Source: Sporolactobacillus mangiferae
GTDB lineage: Bacteria > Bacillota > Bacilli > Bacillales > Sporolactobacillaceae
Direction of reading: 5' to 3'
Assembly: GCF_023336505.1 (NCBI RefSeq)
Contig: NZ_JAMAST010000015.1
Span: forward strand, 1-59,248
DNA: 59,248 bases
Positions within the stretch are counted from its first letter, which is position 1. Each line of letters begins with the position of its first letter. This document shows, piece after piece, positions 27,477-36,937 of the stretch. The notes under the pieces were generated by a model. That model saw only the letters and a list, made by a program, of their open reading frames with translations, was not told where the DNA came from and searched no databases. The translations under genes were made by a program, and so were the position numbers.

Positions 27477-28325
27477 ATGAAACTTAAGCGAAGCAGTAGA
27501 CTTGTCGATATGACGGCTTATTTGCTGCGGCATCCTCATCAGGTGATCTCGCTTTCTTATTTTTCGGAGCGTTATGAATCTGCCAAATCCTCGATCAGCG
27601 AAGACCTGACAATTATCAAGGAGAACTTTGAATCCCAAGAGATTGGATGGCTTCAGACGCAGGCGGGGGCGACTGGAGGAGTCAGCTACTTGCCTTCCAT
27701 GGGTTGCAGGGAAGCCGAACAATTGCTTGGACATTTGCAAAAACAAATGGCCCAGAAAGAGCGGCTGCTTCCAGGCGGGTATCTTTACATGACGGATATT
27801 CTCGGGAAGCCGGACTATGTGAACGCAATCGGACGATTAATTGCTTCGATATTTATTGATGAACATGTTGATGCGGTGATGACGATGGAAACCAAAGGGA
27901 TACCACTTGCTTATGCGGTGGCTACGCAGCAGAATGTTCCGGTTGTTGTCGTACGCCGGATCAGCAAAGTGACTGAGGGATCAACGGTAAGCATTAACTA
28001 TATTTCCGGATCATCACGGAGAATTCAAACGATGGTTTTGCCGCGAAGAAGTTTAAAAGCGCATGCGCGTGTTTTGATCGTAGATGATTTTATGAAAGCC
28101 GGCGGTACGATGAAGGGAATGGCCAATCTGGTTGCGGAGTTCGGCGCCGAGGTCGCTGGAGTTGCCGTGTTTGTTGAGACGAAAGATGAGCACCCGAAGC
28201 TGGTTGACCACTATGTGTCGCTCCTTAAGCTATCCATACCCGGGCAGAAAGAGATGCTGTCCATCGAAAACGGCAATGTATATAAGTGGTTATCAGGAGC
28301 AGGTACCTTGGAATCAAGGACATAA
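27477..28325 (+). CDS. purR: Purine operon repressor
   Basis: 282 residues. An N-terminal winged-helix domain (about 1-75: SSRLVDMTAYLLRHPHQVIS, SSISEDL) is joined to a PRTase-like domain with the PRPP-binding signature VLIVDDFMKAGGTMKGM. PRPP releases PurR from PurBox operators of purine genes. GGAGG precedes the ATG. The PurBox pair over its own promoter suggests autoregulation. In B. subtilis yabJ (ridA) follows; here spoVG comes 140 bases later and no ridA is present. Confidence 0.96.
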   Translation: MKLKRSSRLVDMTAYLLRHPHQVISLSYFSERYESAKSSISEDLTIIKENFESQEIGWLQTQAGATGGVSYLPSMGCREAEQLLGHLQKQMAQKERLLPGGYLYMTDILGKPDYVNAIGRLIASIFIDEHVDAVMTMETKGIPLAYAVATQQNVPVVVVRRISKVTEGSTVSINYISGSSRRIQTMVLPRRSLKAHARVLIVDDFMKAGGTMKGMANLVAEFGAEVAGVAVFVETKDEHPKLVDHYVSLLKLSIPGQKEMLSIENGNVYKWLSGAGTLESRT

Positions 28326-28385
28326 TGCTATATGAATGAAACATCCGAAAATAATAAAAACAACGAAATTTCTTTCACTGCTAGC

Positions 28386-28413
28386 AGGATTTCCCACCCA
28401 TTTTGTTGAAACA
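28386..28413 (+). promoter_or_regulatory. Candidate sigma-H promoter of spoVG
   Basis: AGGATTT (28386-28392) is the same -35 as in B. subtilis spoVG. GAAACA (28408-28413) lies 15 bases on, close to the sigma-H GAATTG-type -10. Confidence 0.6.
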
Positions 28414-28464
28414 AGTAGTATGTGCTACGAGTGACGCATTAGGGAAAAGGGTGGTGTCTAATTA

Positions 28465-28755
28465 ATGGAAATAACGGATGTCAGATTGCGGCTTGTGCAT
28501 ACGGACGGGCGCATGAGAGCGATTGCCTCTATAACGCTGGATAAAGAGTTCGTTGTTCACGATATTCGTGTCATCGACGGTAATAATGGCACGTTTGTTG
28601 CTATGCCAAGCAAACGGACACCGGACGGAGAATTTCGGGATATTGCCCATCCCATTACTCCGGAGACCAGAGAGAAAATACAGTCCGCCATACTTAATGA
28701 ATATGAACATGCATGTGAGAGTGATCCCACTTTTGAACAGGCAGGAGCTTCTTAA
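28465..28755 (+). CDS. spoVG: SpoVG, RNA/DNA-binding regulator
   Basis: 96 residues (B. subtilis 97). [20 protein letters not shown], the [20 protein letters not shown] core and [14 protein letters not shown] are diagnostic. SpoVG is a small nucleic-acid-binding protein involved in asymmetric septation and stage V sporulation, and in virulence gene control in pathogens. A sigma-H-like promoter is found upstream, and a strong terminator follows. Confidence 0.96.
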   Translation: MEITDVRLRLVHTDGRMRAIASITLDKEFVVHDIRVIDGNNGTFVAMPSKRTPDGEFRDIAHPITPETREKIQSAILNEYEHACESDPTFEQAGAS

Positions 28756-28786
28756 CAGCTCATTGCCGCCGTACGCTTGGATCAGG

Positions 28787-28809
28787 AAGAACCGAATCGG
28801 TTCTTTTTT
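28787..28809 (+). terminator. Terminator after spoVG
   Basis: AAGAACCG/CGGTTCTT stem with a three-base loop, then a T run. Confidence 0.9.
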
Positions 28810-28954
28810 CTTTTGCAGAGGCGCTGCTCCAGCAAATTGAAAGATACGGAACAGCGCATGTAAATTTCATCTTTGCCGTCTTGAAAATAGGGGGCTTTTA
28901 AGCTATAGTCTAAAATGGACGTTCAAGGATCAGTGGAAACTATGGGGGTTTGTT

Positions 28955-30046
28955 ATGTCGAAGCGGTTTGCGGTCATTCTTGCTGCGGGTAAAGGGACGA
29001 GAATGAAATCAAAATTATATAAAGTGCTGCATCCAGTCTGCGGGAAACCGATGATTCGCCACGTTGTTGACACTGTAAAAAACGCCGATTTTTCAAAGGT
29101 GTATGTGGTTGTCGGTCATGGCGCTGAGCAAGTAGAGGCTACAGTTGGCACAGATGCTGAATGCCTGACGCAACGGGAGCAACTGGGAACCGGTCATGCC
29201 GTTCTACAGGCAGCAGGCAGATTATCCGAGCAGGAAGGCACAACCGTGGTTCTCTGCGGTGATACACCACTGATTACGTATCAGACCATCGAAAGACTCA
29301 TGCAGGTCCAGGAAAAGCATCATGCGGCGGCGGCAGTGCTTACCGCTCATCTGGAAGACCCGACAGGTTATGGACGAATTGTCAGGGACCGCTCCGGTCA
29401 TGTTGCGAAAATTGTCGAAGATAAAGATGCAAATTCGGATGAAAAAAGAGTAAAAGAAATTAATACGGGTATTTATAGCTTTGACAACCGTAAATTATTT
29501 GCTCTTTTAAAACAAGTAACTAACCATAATGCTCAGGGGGAATACTATCTCCCTGATGTCATTGGGCTCCTGGTTCAGAAGTCTGAAAAAGTGATCGCCT
29601 ACGCGACGGAGCATTTTGAAGAAACGGTTGGGGTCAATGACCGAATGCAATTGGCTGCTGCAGGGAAATATATGCAGGATCGAATTAATCGTGCGGTGAT
29701 GCAAAATGGCGTCACATTGATCGATCCGAGTACAACGTACTTGTCAGCTGACTGTGTTATCGGCGGAGATACTGTTGTTTATCCGGGCGCAGTAATTGAG
29801 GGAAACACCCGCATTGGCAACGGCTGCCGCATCGGTGCGCATTCATACATTCGTGACTGTATCATTGGCAACAGTGTACAGATCGACCAGTCTGTACTTG
29901 AAGGTGTAACCATAGGCAATGATGTACAGATCGGTCCATTTGCCCATATTCGCCCGCTGTCCAAGGTCCATGGTCGGGTAAATGCGGGACATTCTGTCGA
30001 TGCCGGGAACATGGATATTGGAGAACGGGGCGGGACCGAACGCTAA
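28955..30046 (+). CDS. glmU: GlmU, C-terminally truncated: uridylyltransferase with an incomplete acetyltransferase domain
   Basis: 363 residues against about 456 for the family. The N-terminal uridylyltransferase half is complete: LAAGKGTRMKS, QLGTGHAV, LCGDTPLI, YGRIVRD and EINTGIYSF. The left-handed beta-helix begins normally (DCVIGGDTVVYPGAVIEGNT) and runs to IGPFAHIRPLS, but then decays and stops. The segments around the catalytic His (ASHLSYIGD in B. subtilis) and the NYDG motif are missing, and none of the three frames in the 88 bases before prs encodes them. The protein could make UDP-GlcNAc from GlcNAc-1-P but probably cannot acetylate GlcN-1-P. Spacing to prs is normal, suggesting a deletion rather than an insertion. 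A sequencing error cannot explain the missing codons. Confidence 0.9.
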   Translation: MSKRFAVILAAGKGTRMKSKLYKVLHPVCGKPMIRHVVDTVKNADFSKVYVVVGHGAEQVEATVGTDAECLTQREQLGTGHAVLQAAGRLSEQEGTTVVLCGDTPLITYQTIERLMQVQEKHHAAAAVLTAHLEDPTGYGRIVRDRSGHVAKIVEDKDANSDEKRVKEINTGIYSFDNRKLFALLKQVTNHNAQGEYYLPDVIGLLVQKSEKVIAYATEHFEETVGVNDRMQLAAAGKYMQDRINRAVMQNGVTLIDPSTTYLSADCVIGGDTVVYPGAVIEGNTRIGNGCRIGAHSYIRDCIIGNSVQIDQSVLEGVTIGNDVQIGPFAHIRPLSKVHGRVNAGHSVDAGNMDIGERGGTER

Positions 30047-30133
30047 AGACAATCGGCGAGTCCAACGCAAGATCCGGACAATAAACACAAAATAATAGAT
30101 ACAGGTAAACCATTAACTGGAGGGAACCACTCG

Positions 30134-31084
30134 ATGGTCAGTTATTTAGATCCAAATTTGAAAGTATTCAGCCTCAATTCCAATCCTGATCTTGCCAGGC
30201 AAATCGCCGAGCACATTGGCATTAAGCTCGGAAAATGTCTGGTTACGTCGTTCAGTGATGGTGAGATTCAAATCAGCATTGAAGAAAGTATTCGCGGCAG
30301 TGAAGTTTACGTGATTCAATCGACCAGTGATCCGGTCAACCAGCATTTAATGGAACTGCTGATCATGATTGATGCACTGAAGCGTGCGTCGGCCAAGACC
30401 ATTAACCTGGTCATTCCATACTACGGCTATGCGCGTCAGGATCGTAAGGCACGTGCCCGCGAACCGATCACCGCAAAGCTGGTCGCGAATCTTCTGGAAA
30501 CGGCAGGTGCCACCCGAATGCTTACTCTGGATCTGCACGCGCCGCAAATTCAGGGTTTCTTTGACATACCGGTTGACCAGTTGCTTGGCGTTCCGACTTT
30601 AGCAGAATACTTTATGAGCAAACAGCTGAGCGATATCGTCATTGTCTCACCGGATCACGGCGGTGTCACGCGTGCCCGCAAGATGGCTGATCGACTGAAA
30701 GCACCGATCGCAATTATTGATAAGCGCCGCCCACGGCCGAACGTTGCTGAGGTGATGAACATTATCGGTGATGTTCAGAACAAGACATGCATCATTGTTG
30801 ATGATATCATCGATACGGCGGGAACGATTACATTAGCCGCCAACGCGCTGGTTGAGCGCGGAGCAAAAAAGGTGTATGCTTGCTGTACACATCCTGTTCT
30901 GTCGGGTCCCGCAATCGAACGTATTCAGACATCTGCAATCAGCGAACTCGTGGTGACGAACACGATTACGCTTCCTGAGGAAAAGAAAAGTGATAAGATT
31001 GTACAATTGTCTGTTGCCCCGCTGATCGGCGAAGCGATTATTCGCATTCATGAAAAATTGTCGGTTAGCCGGCTGTTTAATTAA
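30134..31084 (+). CDS. prs: Ribose-phosphate pyrophosphokinase
   Basis: 316 residues (B. subtilis 317). ATP-binding flexible-loop region ([17 protein letters not shown]), [14 protein letters not shown] and the PRPP-binding loop [14 protein letters not shown] are all present. It makes PRPP from ribose 5-phosphate and ATP for purine, pyrimidine, His, Trp and NAD synthesis. GGAGGG precedes the ATG. Located between glmU and ctc as in B. subtilis. Confidence 0.97.
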   Translation: MVSYLDPNLKVFSLNSNPDLARQIAEHIGIKLGKCLVTSFSDGEIQISIEESIRGSEVYVIQSTSDPVNQHLMELLIMIDALKRASAKTINLVIPYYGYARQDRKARAREPITAKLVANLLETAGATRMLTLDLHAPQIQGFFDIPVDQLLGVPTLAEYFMSKQLSDIVIVSPDHGGVTRARKMADRLKAPIAIIDKRRPRPNVAEVMNIIGDVQNKTCIIVDDIIDTAGTITLAANALVERGAKKVYACCTHPVLSGPAIERIQTSAISELVVTNTITLPEEKKSDKIVQLSVAPLIGEAIIRIHEKLSVSRLFN

Positions 31085-31186
31085 CGATTGATTTATCGGT
31101 TTGAATGCCTTGCAGGGTTAGGTGATAGATTTTCCGTCTAATATTGATGAATAAGGCGGATTTAATTGAAAGGGAGTGCAAGACGC

Positions 31187-31810
31187 ATGGCAACAATAAA
31201 TGCGACTATTCGCAGAGAATTCAAAAAATCTTACGCAAAGCAGCTGAGAAAAGAAGGTAAGATTCCTTCTGTAGTCTATGGTAAAACAGTTGGCAATCAA
31301 TCCGTAGCCGTTGAAGCCAGTGCTGTAAACAAACTTTTAAACAGCGAAGGCAGAAATGCAATTATTAATCTTGATATTGAAGGAGAAAAGAAATATACGG
31401 TCATGGCCCACGAACTGCAGTATGATCCGATCAAGGGAACAGTTCGGCATATTGATTTCCTTGAAATTAACTTGAATGAAGACATCGATGCAGTCGTACC
31501 GGTCGTTCTTAAAAATGCAGAGCAAGTTGAGACCGGCGATGTTGTGCTCAATCACCAGATCTCAGAGCTGACTGTTCGTGCATTGCCAAATAACTTGCCA
31601 AGTGCGATTGAAGTCGATGTTGCTTCATTAAAGGTTGGCGAAGCGATTCGTGTGAGCGATCTGGCAACCAATAACACAGAGTATAAAATTCTTGGTGAAC
31701 CGGAAGACGTTATCGTTACGCTTTCTTATGGGGCAAAAGAAGCCGAAACGACAGAAGAAGCTGCTGATAATGCTGCTTCTGAGCCTGCCGGTGAAAATGC
31801 TGCAGAATAA
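31187..31810 (+). CDS. ctc: General stress protein Ctc / ribosomal protein bL25
   Basis: 207 residues from ATG 31187 (AAAGGGAG upstream; an earlier ATG at 31166 is less likely). The N-terminal 5S-rRNA-binding L25 domain (LRKEGKIPSVVYGK) is followed by the TL5/CTC beta domain (VPVVLKNAEQVETGDVVLN, LPNNLPSAIEVDV). An acidic Ala/Glu-rich tail of about 25 residues ends the protein. It binds 5S rRNA under stress. The sigma-B promoter of B. subtilis ctc is not convincingly present. Confidence 0.95.
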   Translation: MATINATIRREFKKSYAKQLRKEGKIPSVVYGKTVGNQSVAVEASAVNKLLNSEGRNAIINLDIEGEKKYTVMAHELQYDPIKGTVRHIDFLEINLNEDIDAVVPVVLKNAEQVETGDVVLNHQISELTVRALPNNLPSAIEVDVASLKVGEAIRVSDLATNNTEYKILGEPEDVIVTLSYGAKEAETTEEAADNAASEPAGENAAE

Positions 31811-31830
31811 GAATTACCGGGGTTGAAAAG

Positions 31831-31858
31831 GGCGTAACCTATGTGTTACGTCTTTTTT
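31831..31858 (+). terminator. Terminator after ctc
   Basis: CGTAAC (31833-31838) and GTTACG (31845-31850), then TCTTTTTT, whose end joins repeat A4. Confidence 0.8.
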
Positions 31859-31954
31859 ATACTATAAGAAAGTATATAAAATTTAAGGAAAATAGTATAA
31901 GTGCGACGGCGGCTTTGACTTCGCCAGAGGCCTGGCAAAGCCAATTGTTCTTAT
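31858..31954. repeat. Intergenic repeat family A, copy A4
   Basis: Starts TATACTATAAG, second arm ATAGTATA (31892-31899), TATATAAAATTTAAGG core, then GCGACGGCGGCTTTGACTTC with CAAAGCC arms. Lies between the ctc terminator and pth. Confidence 0.8.
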
Positions 31955-32029
31955 TAGCGATTTGCAGTACCACATGCGCTGGTTTACAGTACGGCAGGAA
32001 TTTTGCTTCGGTGAAAGTGGGGAACAACG

Positions 32030-32599
32030 GTGAAAGTGATTGTCGGATTGGGCAATCCCGGTTCTGAATATGCACATACACGGCATAACATAGGATTTGA
32101 AGTGATTGATTCTATTTCGGGGCAGAGCGGGATTCATTTGCAAAAGAATAAATTTAACGCTCTGTTTGGAAAAGGCACAGTGAACGGAGAAACACTTCTG
32201 CTGGTGAAGCCGCTTACTTACATGAATGCTTCAGGCGAAGCGGTAGCACCGCTGCTCCGATTTTTTAAAGTGACAGCAGGTGACTTGCTTGTCATTCATG
32301 ATGATATGGATCTTCCCGTCGGTAAAATCCGATTGCGCCAGAAGGGCAGTTCCGGCGGTCATAACGGGATAAAGTCGATCATTCAGCACATCAAAACGCA
32401 GGAATTTGCACGAATTAAAGTGGGAATCGGCCATCCACAGCATACGCGGGAATCGGTTGTTCGTTACGTGCTTCAGGGCTTTTCGAATGATGAACAGATT
32501 CTAATCGATTCGGCAATTACGCGTGCCGCTGATGCAGCGAAGGACTGGCTGACCGTTCCGTTTCCGCAGGTTATGAATAGGTATAATGCGAATAAGTAG
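32030..32599 (+). CDS. pth: Peptidyl-tRNA hydrolase
   Basis: 189 residues from GTG 32030 with GTGGGG upstream. VGLGNPGSEYAHTRHNIGF holds the conserved Asn and catalytic His; KPLTYMNASGEAV and VIHDDMDLPVGKIRLRQKG follow, then GGHNGIKSI. It frees tRNAs from drop-off peptidyl-tRNA (spoVC in B. subtilis). In B. subtilis fin/yabK lies between this gene and mfd; the 118 bases here do not encode it. Confidence 0.96.
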   Translation: MKVIVGLGNPGSEYAHTRHNIGFEVIDSISGQSGIHLQKNKFNALFGKGTVNGETLLLVKPLTYMNASGEAVAPLLRFFKVTAGDLLVIHDDMDLPVGKIRLRQKGSSGGHNGIKSIIQHIKTQEFARIKVGIGHPQHTRESVVRYVLQGFSNDEQILIDSAITRAADAAKDWLTVPFPQVMNRYNANK

Positions 32600-32717
32600 A
32601 AAACCTCGAGGGTATAATCATAGAAGTTTTATCCCGCTTTACCGGCTCTTGGGGAATATGTCTGCAAAGCTTCGAAGGTATCAGAGGTTTTCGGTTTTCA
32701 GAAAGCGAGGGTAGTCA

Positions 32718-35700
32718 ATGCTTGGTCTGAGCCAGTACTATCAGCAAAAAGTAGATGAACTTCAAGCGGTGCTTGAAGGTTATGAGCGGGGCATGAAGCA
32801 GCAGTTCGTTTCCGGTCTTTCCGGCGGAGCGAAGTCATTGTGGATTGCGGCACTTTATCGAAAGAGACAGCAGACCACGGTGGTGGTCACCCATAATCTA
32901 TATCAGGGACAGAAGCTTTATAATGATCTGTCGGGATTGATTGATACAGCAGAATTATTTTTATATCCCGCAAATGATCTGATTGCTTCAGAACTTGCTG
33001 TTGCGAGTCCGGAACTGCTCGCGCAGCGGATCGATGTACTGAATCGGCTTGTTCAGGAACAAAAAATACTTGTGATCATACCGGTCGCCGGATTGAAAAA
33101 GCTGCTCGCTCCGCGTTACTTGTGGAAGGCGAGCTTAATGCGTTTTGAGACCGGACAGACACTGGATCTGGATGAGGTTCCAAGAAAGTTAACGGCACTC
33201 GGCTATGAGCGTGAACTGATGGTTTCCGGCCCGGGACAGTTCAGCATTCGCGGCGGCATCATTGATCTCTTTCCATTAACGGAGGAACATCCGATTCGTA
33301 TCGAGCTGTTCGATGATGAGATTGACTCCGTGCGCTTTTTTGACAGCGACACCCAGCGTTCTCTGGACATGATCCGGGAAAGCCTGCTCGTTGGACCGGC
33401 ACGTGAATGGGTGCTCTACGATGAACATTTTACGGCAGCGGCGGAAGGGCTGGGGCGGGAACTCGCTCGCGCTTTGGACAAAATGAGCGATGCAAAAGCG
33501 AAAGAGCTGCTGAGTGAGCACTGCGCGGCTGACATTGAAGCGCTGAAACAAAAGCAGTTTGTGAGCGGCATAAATAAGTACGTTTCTTTGTTCTATGATA
33601 AATGGACAACAATCAACGATTATTTACCAGCGAATGCGTTAATCATCTTTGATGAAATCAGCAGAATTCAGGAAATGTCCGCCCAATTGGATCGCGAAGA
33701 GGCGGAATGGCGCGTTGATCTGTTGCAGCGGGGTGAGCTGGTCGGCGATTTGCCGCTGACAATGGATTGGACACGGCTGACGGACCGACTGTCGCATCCG
33801 CTTCTGTTACTTTCTTTATTTCTCAGGTATCATGGCCAGTTTCAGCCACAGAATGTTGTCAGCATCACATGCCGGGCGATGCAGAATTTTCACGGTCAAA
33901 TTCCTCTGTTAAAAACAGAAGTCGAACGCTGGCAAAAAAGCGGTTTTTCAGTTACTTTCCTTGCATCAGACAAGGAGCGTGCGAAGCGATTAGATCAGGT
34001 ATTGTCTGATTACGGGATTTCAGCAGAGCTCGTGACACCGGATACACTCCCGGTTCAGGGAATCAGTCAAATTACGGTTGGTCAATTTGAAAACGGGTTT
34101 GAATTGCCTCTGAAGAAAATGGCTGTGGTGACTGAGCGTGAAGTTTTTACCAAAAAAGTTGCCAAAATGAGCCACCGGGGGAAAAGGCTGTCAAACGCAG
34201 AACGCCTGAAAAATTACAATGAGCTCAAAGTCGGGGATTACGTGGTGCATGTCGATCACGGGATCGGCCGGTATGCAGGCATCGAAACCCTTGAAGTGAA
34301 CGGTACGCATAAGGATTATCTGGAAATCATCTATAAAGGGAACGACAAGCTTTATGTGCCGGTAGAGCACATTGACCAAGTCCAGAAATATGTCAGTTCC
34401 GAAGGCAAGGAACCGAAAATTTATGCGCTTGGCGGTGGCGAATGGAAAAAAGTAAAGAGTAAGGCACGTTCGTCCATTCAGGATATTGCCGATGATTTGA
34501 TTAAGCTGTATGCAAAACGTGAAGCCAGCAAAGGCTATGCTTTTTCAAAGGACACGGATGCGCAGCAGGAATTTGAAGCCGCGTTCCCCTATCAGGAAAC
34601 GGTTGATCAGCTCCAGGCTATAGAAGAAATAAAAAAAGATATGGAGAAACCAAAACCGATGGATCGCTTGCTGTGCGGTGACGTCGGATATGGTAAGACA
34701 GAGGTTGCTCTGCGTGCCGCTTTTAAAGCGATTGCTGACGGAAAACAAGTCGCGTTTCTTGTGCCTACCACGATTTTGGCGCAGCAGCATTTTGAGACGG
34801 CAAGTGAACGGTTTGAAGATTTTCCTGTATCGATCGGCTTGCTTAGTCGTTTCCGAACACGCAAAGAGCAGACAGAGACGCTGAAGGGATTGAAAACGGG
34901 CACGATTGATCTAGTGATCGGGACGCACCGTCTGCTGTCGAAAGATGTGCAATATAAGGATCTTGGTTTGTTAATCGTGGACGAGGAACAGCGTTTTGGT
35001 GTGACACATAAAGAGAAAATCAAGCGGCTTAAGGCGAATATTGATGTACTGACATTGACGGCGACGCCGATCCCGCGTACGCTGCATATGTCGATGCTCG
35101 GTGTCCGCGATCTCTCGGTGATTGAAACGCCACCTGAGAACCGTTTTCCGGTGCAGACGTTTGTGATGGAATACAATGCTTCGCTGATCCGTGAAGCAAT
35201 CGAACGCGAGATGTCGCGTGGCGGACAGGTATACTTTCTGTACAATCGCGTAGAAACCATTCAGCGTATGGCGGACGTGATTTCAAACCTTGTTCCCGAT
35301 GCATCCGTCACGTATGCACATGGACAAATGAAGGAGTCGGAACTGGAGTCTGCAATGATTGATTTTCTCGATGGCAATGCAGATGTTCTTGTCAGTACGA
35401 CCATTATTGAGACCGGTGTTGATATTCCAAATGTCAATACATTGATTGTCTATGATGCGGACCGGATGGGGCTTGCGCAGCTGTATCAGTTGCGCGGCCG
35501 CGTAGGGCGGTCCAGCCGTGTCGCGTATGCCTATTTTACGTATCAGCGCGACAAGGTGATGAACGAGGTAGCGGAAAAACGGTTACAGGCAATTAAAGAG
35601 TTTACTGAGCTTGGCTCTGGATTCAAGATCGCGATGCGCGACCTGTCGATTCGTGGTGCCGGCAATTTGCTTGGTGCGCAGCAGCACGGGTTTATCGATT

Positions 35701-36269
35701 CGGTTGGTTTTGATCTCTATTCACAGATGCTTCAGGACGCGATCACTAAGCGTAATCACGAAAATGGCACTGAATCCGTACCGCAGCCACCGAAAGTAAC
35801 GATTGAAATGGATACAGATGCCTATATCCCAGATGCTTACATTGAAGATTCACTGCAGAAAATTGATATGTACAAGCGATTTAAAGCTGCTGAATCGATT
35901 CAGGATATTGATGAATTGAAGGATGAGATGATCGACCGTTTCGGGGATTATCCGAAAGAAGTTGCTGATCTGTTTAAAGTGGCCGAGGTACGCGTGACCG
36001 CCAATCGCCTGTTGATTGAAGAAATTAAGCAGCGTGGTTCGGAGGCTACAATTATTTTCTCGGAAACAGGCTGGAAGTCACTGGATCGAGAAGCCATGTT
36101 CAAGGCGATAAGTCGAATGGGTTCCGGAGTTGGACTTGGCACAGAGGGATCGAAAATGAAGGTGACGATTAAGCAGAATAAACGCAATGCGGCATCCCTG
36201 CTTGAGGAAGTAAGCCAATTGCTGAGCCGCATGGAACAGTTGCAGAAGCTTTCAGAGAAGGTAGGATAA
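32718..36269 (+). CDS. mfd: Transcription-repair coupling factor
   Basis: 1183 residues (B. subtilis 1177). The UvrB-like N-terminal region (VSGPGQFSIRGGIIDLFP), the RNA polymerase-interacting domain (LKVGDYVVHVDHGIGRYAG, DYLEIIYKGNDKLYVPVE), the translocase motor (CGDVGYGKTEVALRAAF, VDEEQRFGV, LTATPIPRTL) and the TRG/C-terminal domain follow in order. Mfd removes RNA polymerase stalled at lesions and recruits UvrA. No frameshift or missing motif is seen. Confidence 0.97.
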   Translation: MLGLSQYYQQKVDELQAVLEGYERGMKQQFVSGLSGGAKSLWIAALYRKRQQTTVVVTHNLYQGQKLYNDLSGLIDTAELFLYPANDLIASELAVASPELLAQRIDVLNRLVQEQKILVIIPVAGLKKLLAPRYLWKASLMRFETGQTLDLDEVPRKLTALGYERELMVSGPGQFSIRGGIIDLFPLTEEHPIRIELFDDEIDSVRFFDSDTQRSLDMIRESLLVGPAREWVLYDEHFTAAAEGLGRELARALDKMSDAKAKELLSEHCAADIEALKQKQFVSGINKYVSLFYDKWTTINDYLPANALIIFDEISRIQEMSAQLDREEAEWRVDLLQRGELVGDLPLTMDWTRLTDRLSHPLLLLSLFLRYHGQFQPQNVVSITCRAMQNFHGQIPLLKTEVERWQKSGFSVTFLASDKERAKRLDQVLSDYGISAELVTPDTLPVQGISQITVGQFENGFELPLKKMAVVTEREVFTKKVAKMSHRGKRLSNAERLKNYNELKVGDYVVHVDHGIGRYAGIETLEVNGTHKDYLEIIYKGNDKLYVPVEHIDQVQKYVSSEGKEPKIYALGGGEWKKVKSKARSSIQDIADDLIKLYAKREASKGYAFSKDTDAQQEFEAAFPYQETVDQLQAIEEIKKDMEKPKPMDRLLCGDVGYGKTEVALRAAFKAIADGKQVAFLVPTTILAQQHFETASERFEDFPVSIGLLSRFRTRKEQTETLKGLKTGTIDLVIGTHRLLSKDVQYKDLGLLIVDEEQRFGVTHKEKIKRLKANIDVLTLTATPIPRTLHMSMLGVRDLSVIETPPENRFPVQTFVMEYNASLIREAIEREMSRGGQVYFLYNRVETIQRMADVISNLVPDASVTYAHGQMKESELESAMIDFLDGNADVLVSTTIIETGVDIPNVNTLIVYDADRMGLAQLYQLRGRVGRSSRVAYAYFTYQRDKVMNEVAEKRLQAIKEFTELGSGFKIAMRDLSIRGAGNLLGAQQHGFIDSVGFDLYSQMLQDAITKRNHENGTESVPQPPKVTIEMDTDAYIPDAYIEDSLQKIDMYKRFKAAESIQDIDELKDEMIDRFGDYPKEVADLFKVAEVRVTANRLLIEEIKQRGSEATIIFSETGWKSLDREAMFKAISRMGSGVGLGTEGSKMKVTIKQNKRNAASLLEEVSQLLSRMEQLQKLSEKVG

Positions 36270-36283
36270 ATTTGGCGGGGAAT

Positions 36284-36310
36284 GCATACTTTGGCCAAGG
36301 GCGCAAATAA
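36284..36310 (+). promoter_or_regulatory. Candidate sigma-G promoter of spoVT
   Basis: GCATA (36284-36288), 15-base spacer, CAAATAA (36304-36310), near the sigma-G pattern GyATA-N15-CATnnTA. B. subtilis spoVT is sigma-G dependent. Confidence 0.55.
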
Positions 36311-36363
36311 TAATGCAAGGAGTAAAAGATTTTTGCGACAGCGGAAAGAGAGGACATCCTTGT

Positions 36364-36900
36364 ATGAAAGCAACTGGTATTGTCCGCCGAATCGATGATC
36401 TTGGGCGGGTAGTTATTCCCAAAGAAATAAGGCGAACTCTTCGTATACGTGAAGGCGACCCGTTGGAGATATTTGTTGACCATGACGGAGAAGTCATTCT
36501 AAAAAAATATTCGCCGATGAGCGAGCTCGGCGATTTTGCAAAAGAATATGCGGAATCATTAGCGGAAAATTCAGGGAAACTGACTTTAATTAGTGACCGC
36601 GATGCCGTGATTGCGGTTGCCGGTGGTCCAAAAAAGGATTATTTAGAGAAGCGGCTACTTTCTGTTCCTGAACGTTCTATGGAACAGAGGCAGACCATTC
36701 TGGAGCAAAATCATGGCGATCCACTGCTGGAGGGCCATGAAAATATGTCTGATCCTTATGTTGTAGCACCCATTATTGCCGGCGGTGATCCAATCGGTAC
36801 GATTATTCTGATTGATAAAGACAAGCAGTCAATGAGCGAGATCGAAGTAAAACTTGCGGAAACTGCGGCCGGCTTTCTCGGCAGACAGATGGAGCATTAA
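36364..36900 (+). CDS. spoVT: Stage V sporulation regulator SpoVT
   Basis: 178 residues from ATG 36364 (AAAGAGAGG upstream), exactly the B. subtilis length. The N-terminal AbrB-type swapped-hairpin DNA-binding domain (MKATGIVRRIDDLGRVVIPK, REGDPLEIFVDHDGEVIL) is followed by a GAF-like domain (about 56-178). SpoVT tunes sigma-G dependent genes in the forespore. A sigma-G-like promoter lies in the mfd-spoVT gap and a terminator follows. abrB itself is not in the window. Confidence 0.96.
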   Translation: MKATGIVRRIDDLGRVVIPKEIRRTLRIREGDPLEIFVDHDGEVILKKYSPMSELGDFAKEYAESLAENSGKLTLISDRDAVIAVAGGPKKDYLEKRLLSVPERSMEQRQTILEQNHGDPLLEGHENMSDPYVVAPIIAGGDPIGTIILIDKDKQSMSEIEVKLAETAAGFLGRQMEH

Positions 36901-36912
36901 AGAAGAAAACAG

Positions 36913-36936
36913 AGGCGGATTACCGCCTTTTTTTAT
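36913..36936 (+). terminator. Terminator after spoVT
   Basis: AGGCGG/CCGCCT stem with a four-base loop, then a long T run. Confidence 0.9.
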
Positions 36937-36937
36937 A

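Noticed and set aside
30047-30133. Missing GlmU C-terminus restored by a frameshift
   Set aside because: Only 88 bases remain before prs and no frame reads as hexapeptide repeats, so the missing part is absent rather than shifted.
31102-31125. GGTTTGA...GGGTTA as a sigma-B promoter for ctc
   Set aside because: Spacing is several bases too short and the -10 is GGGTTA instead of GGGTAT.
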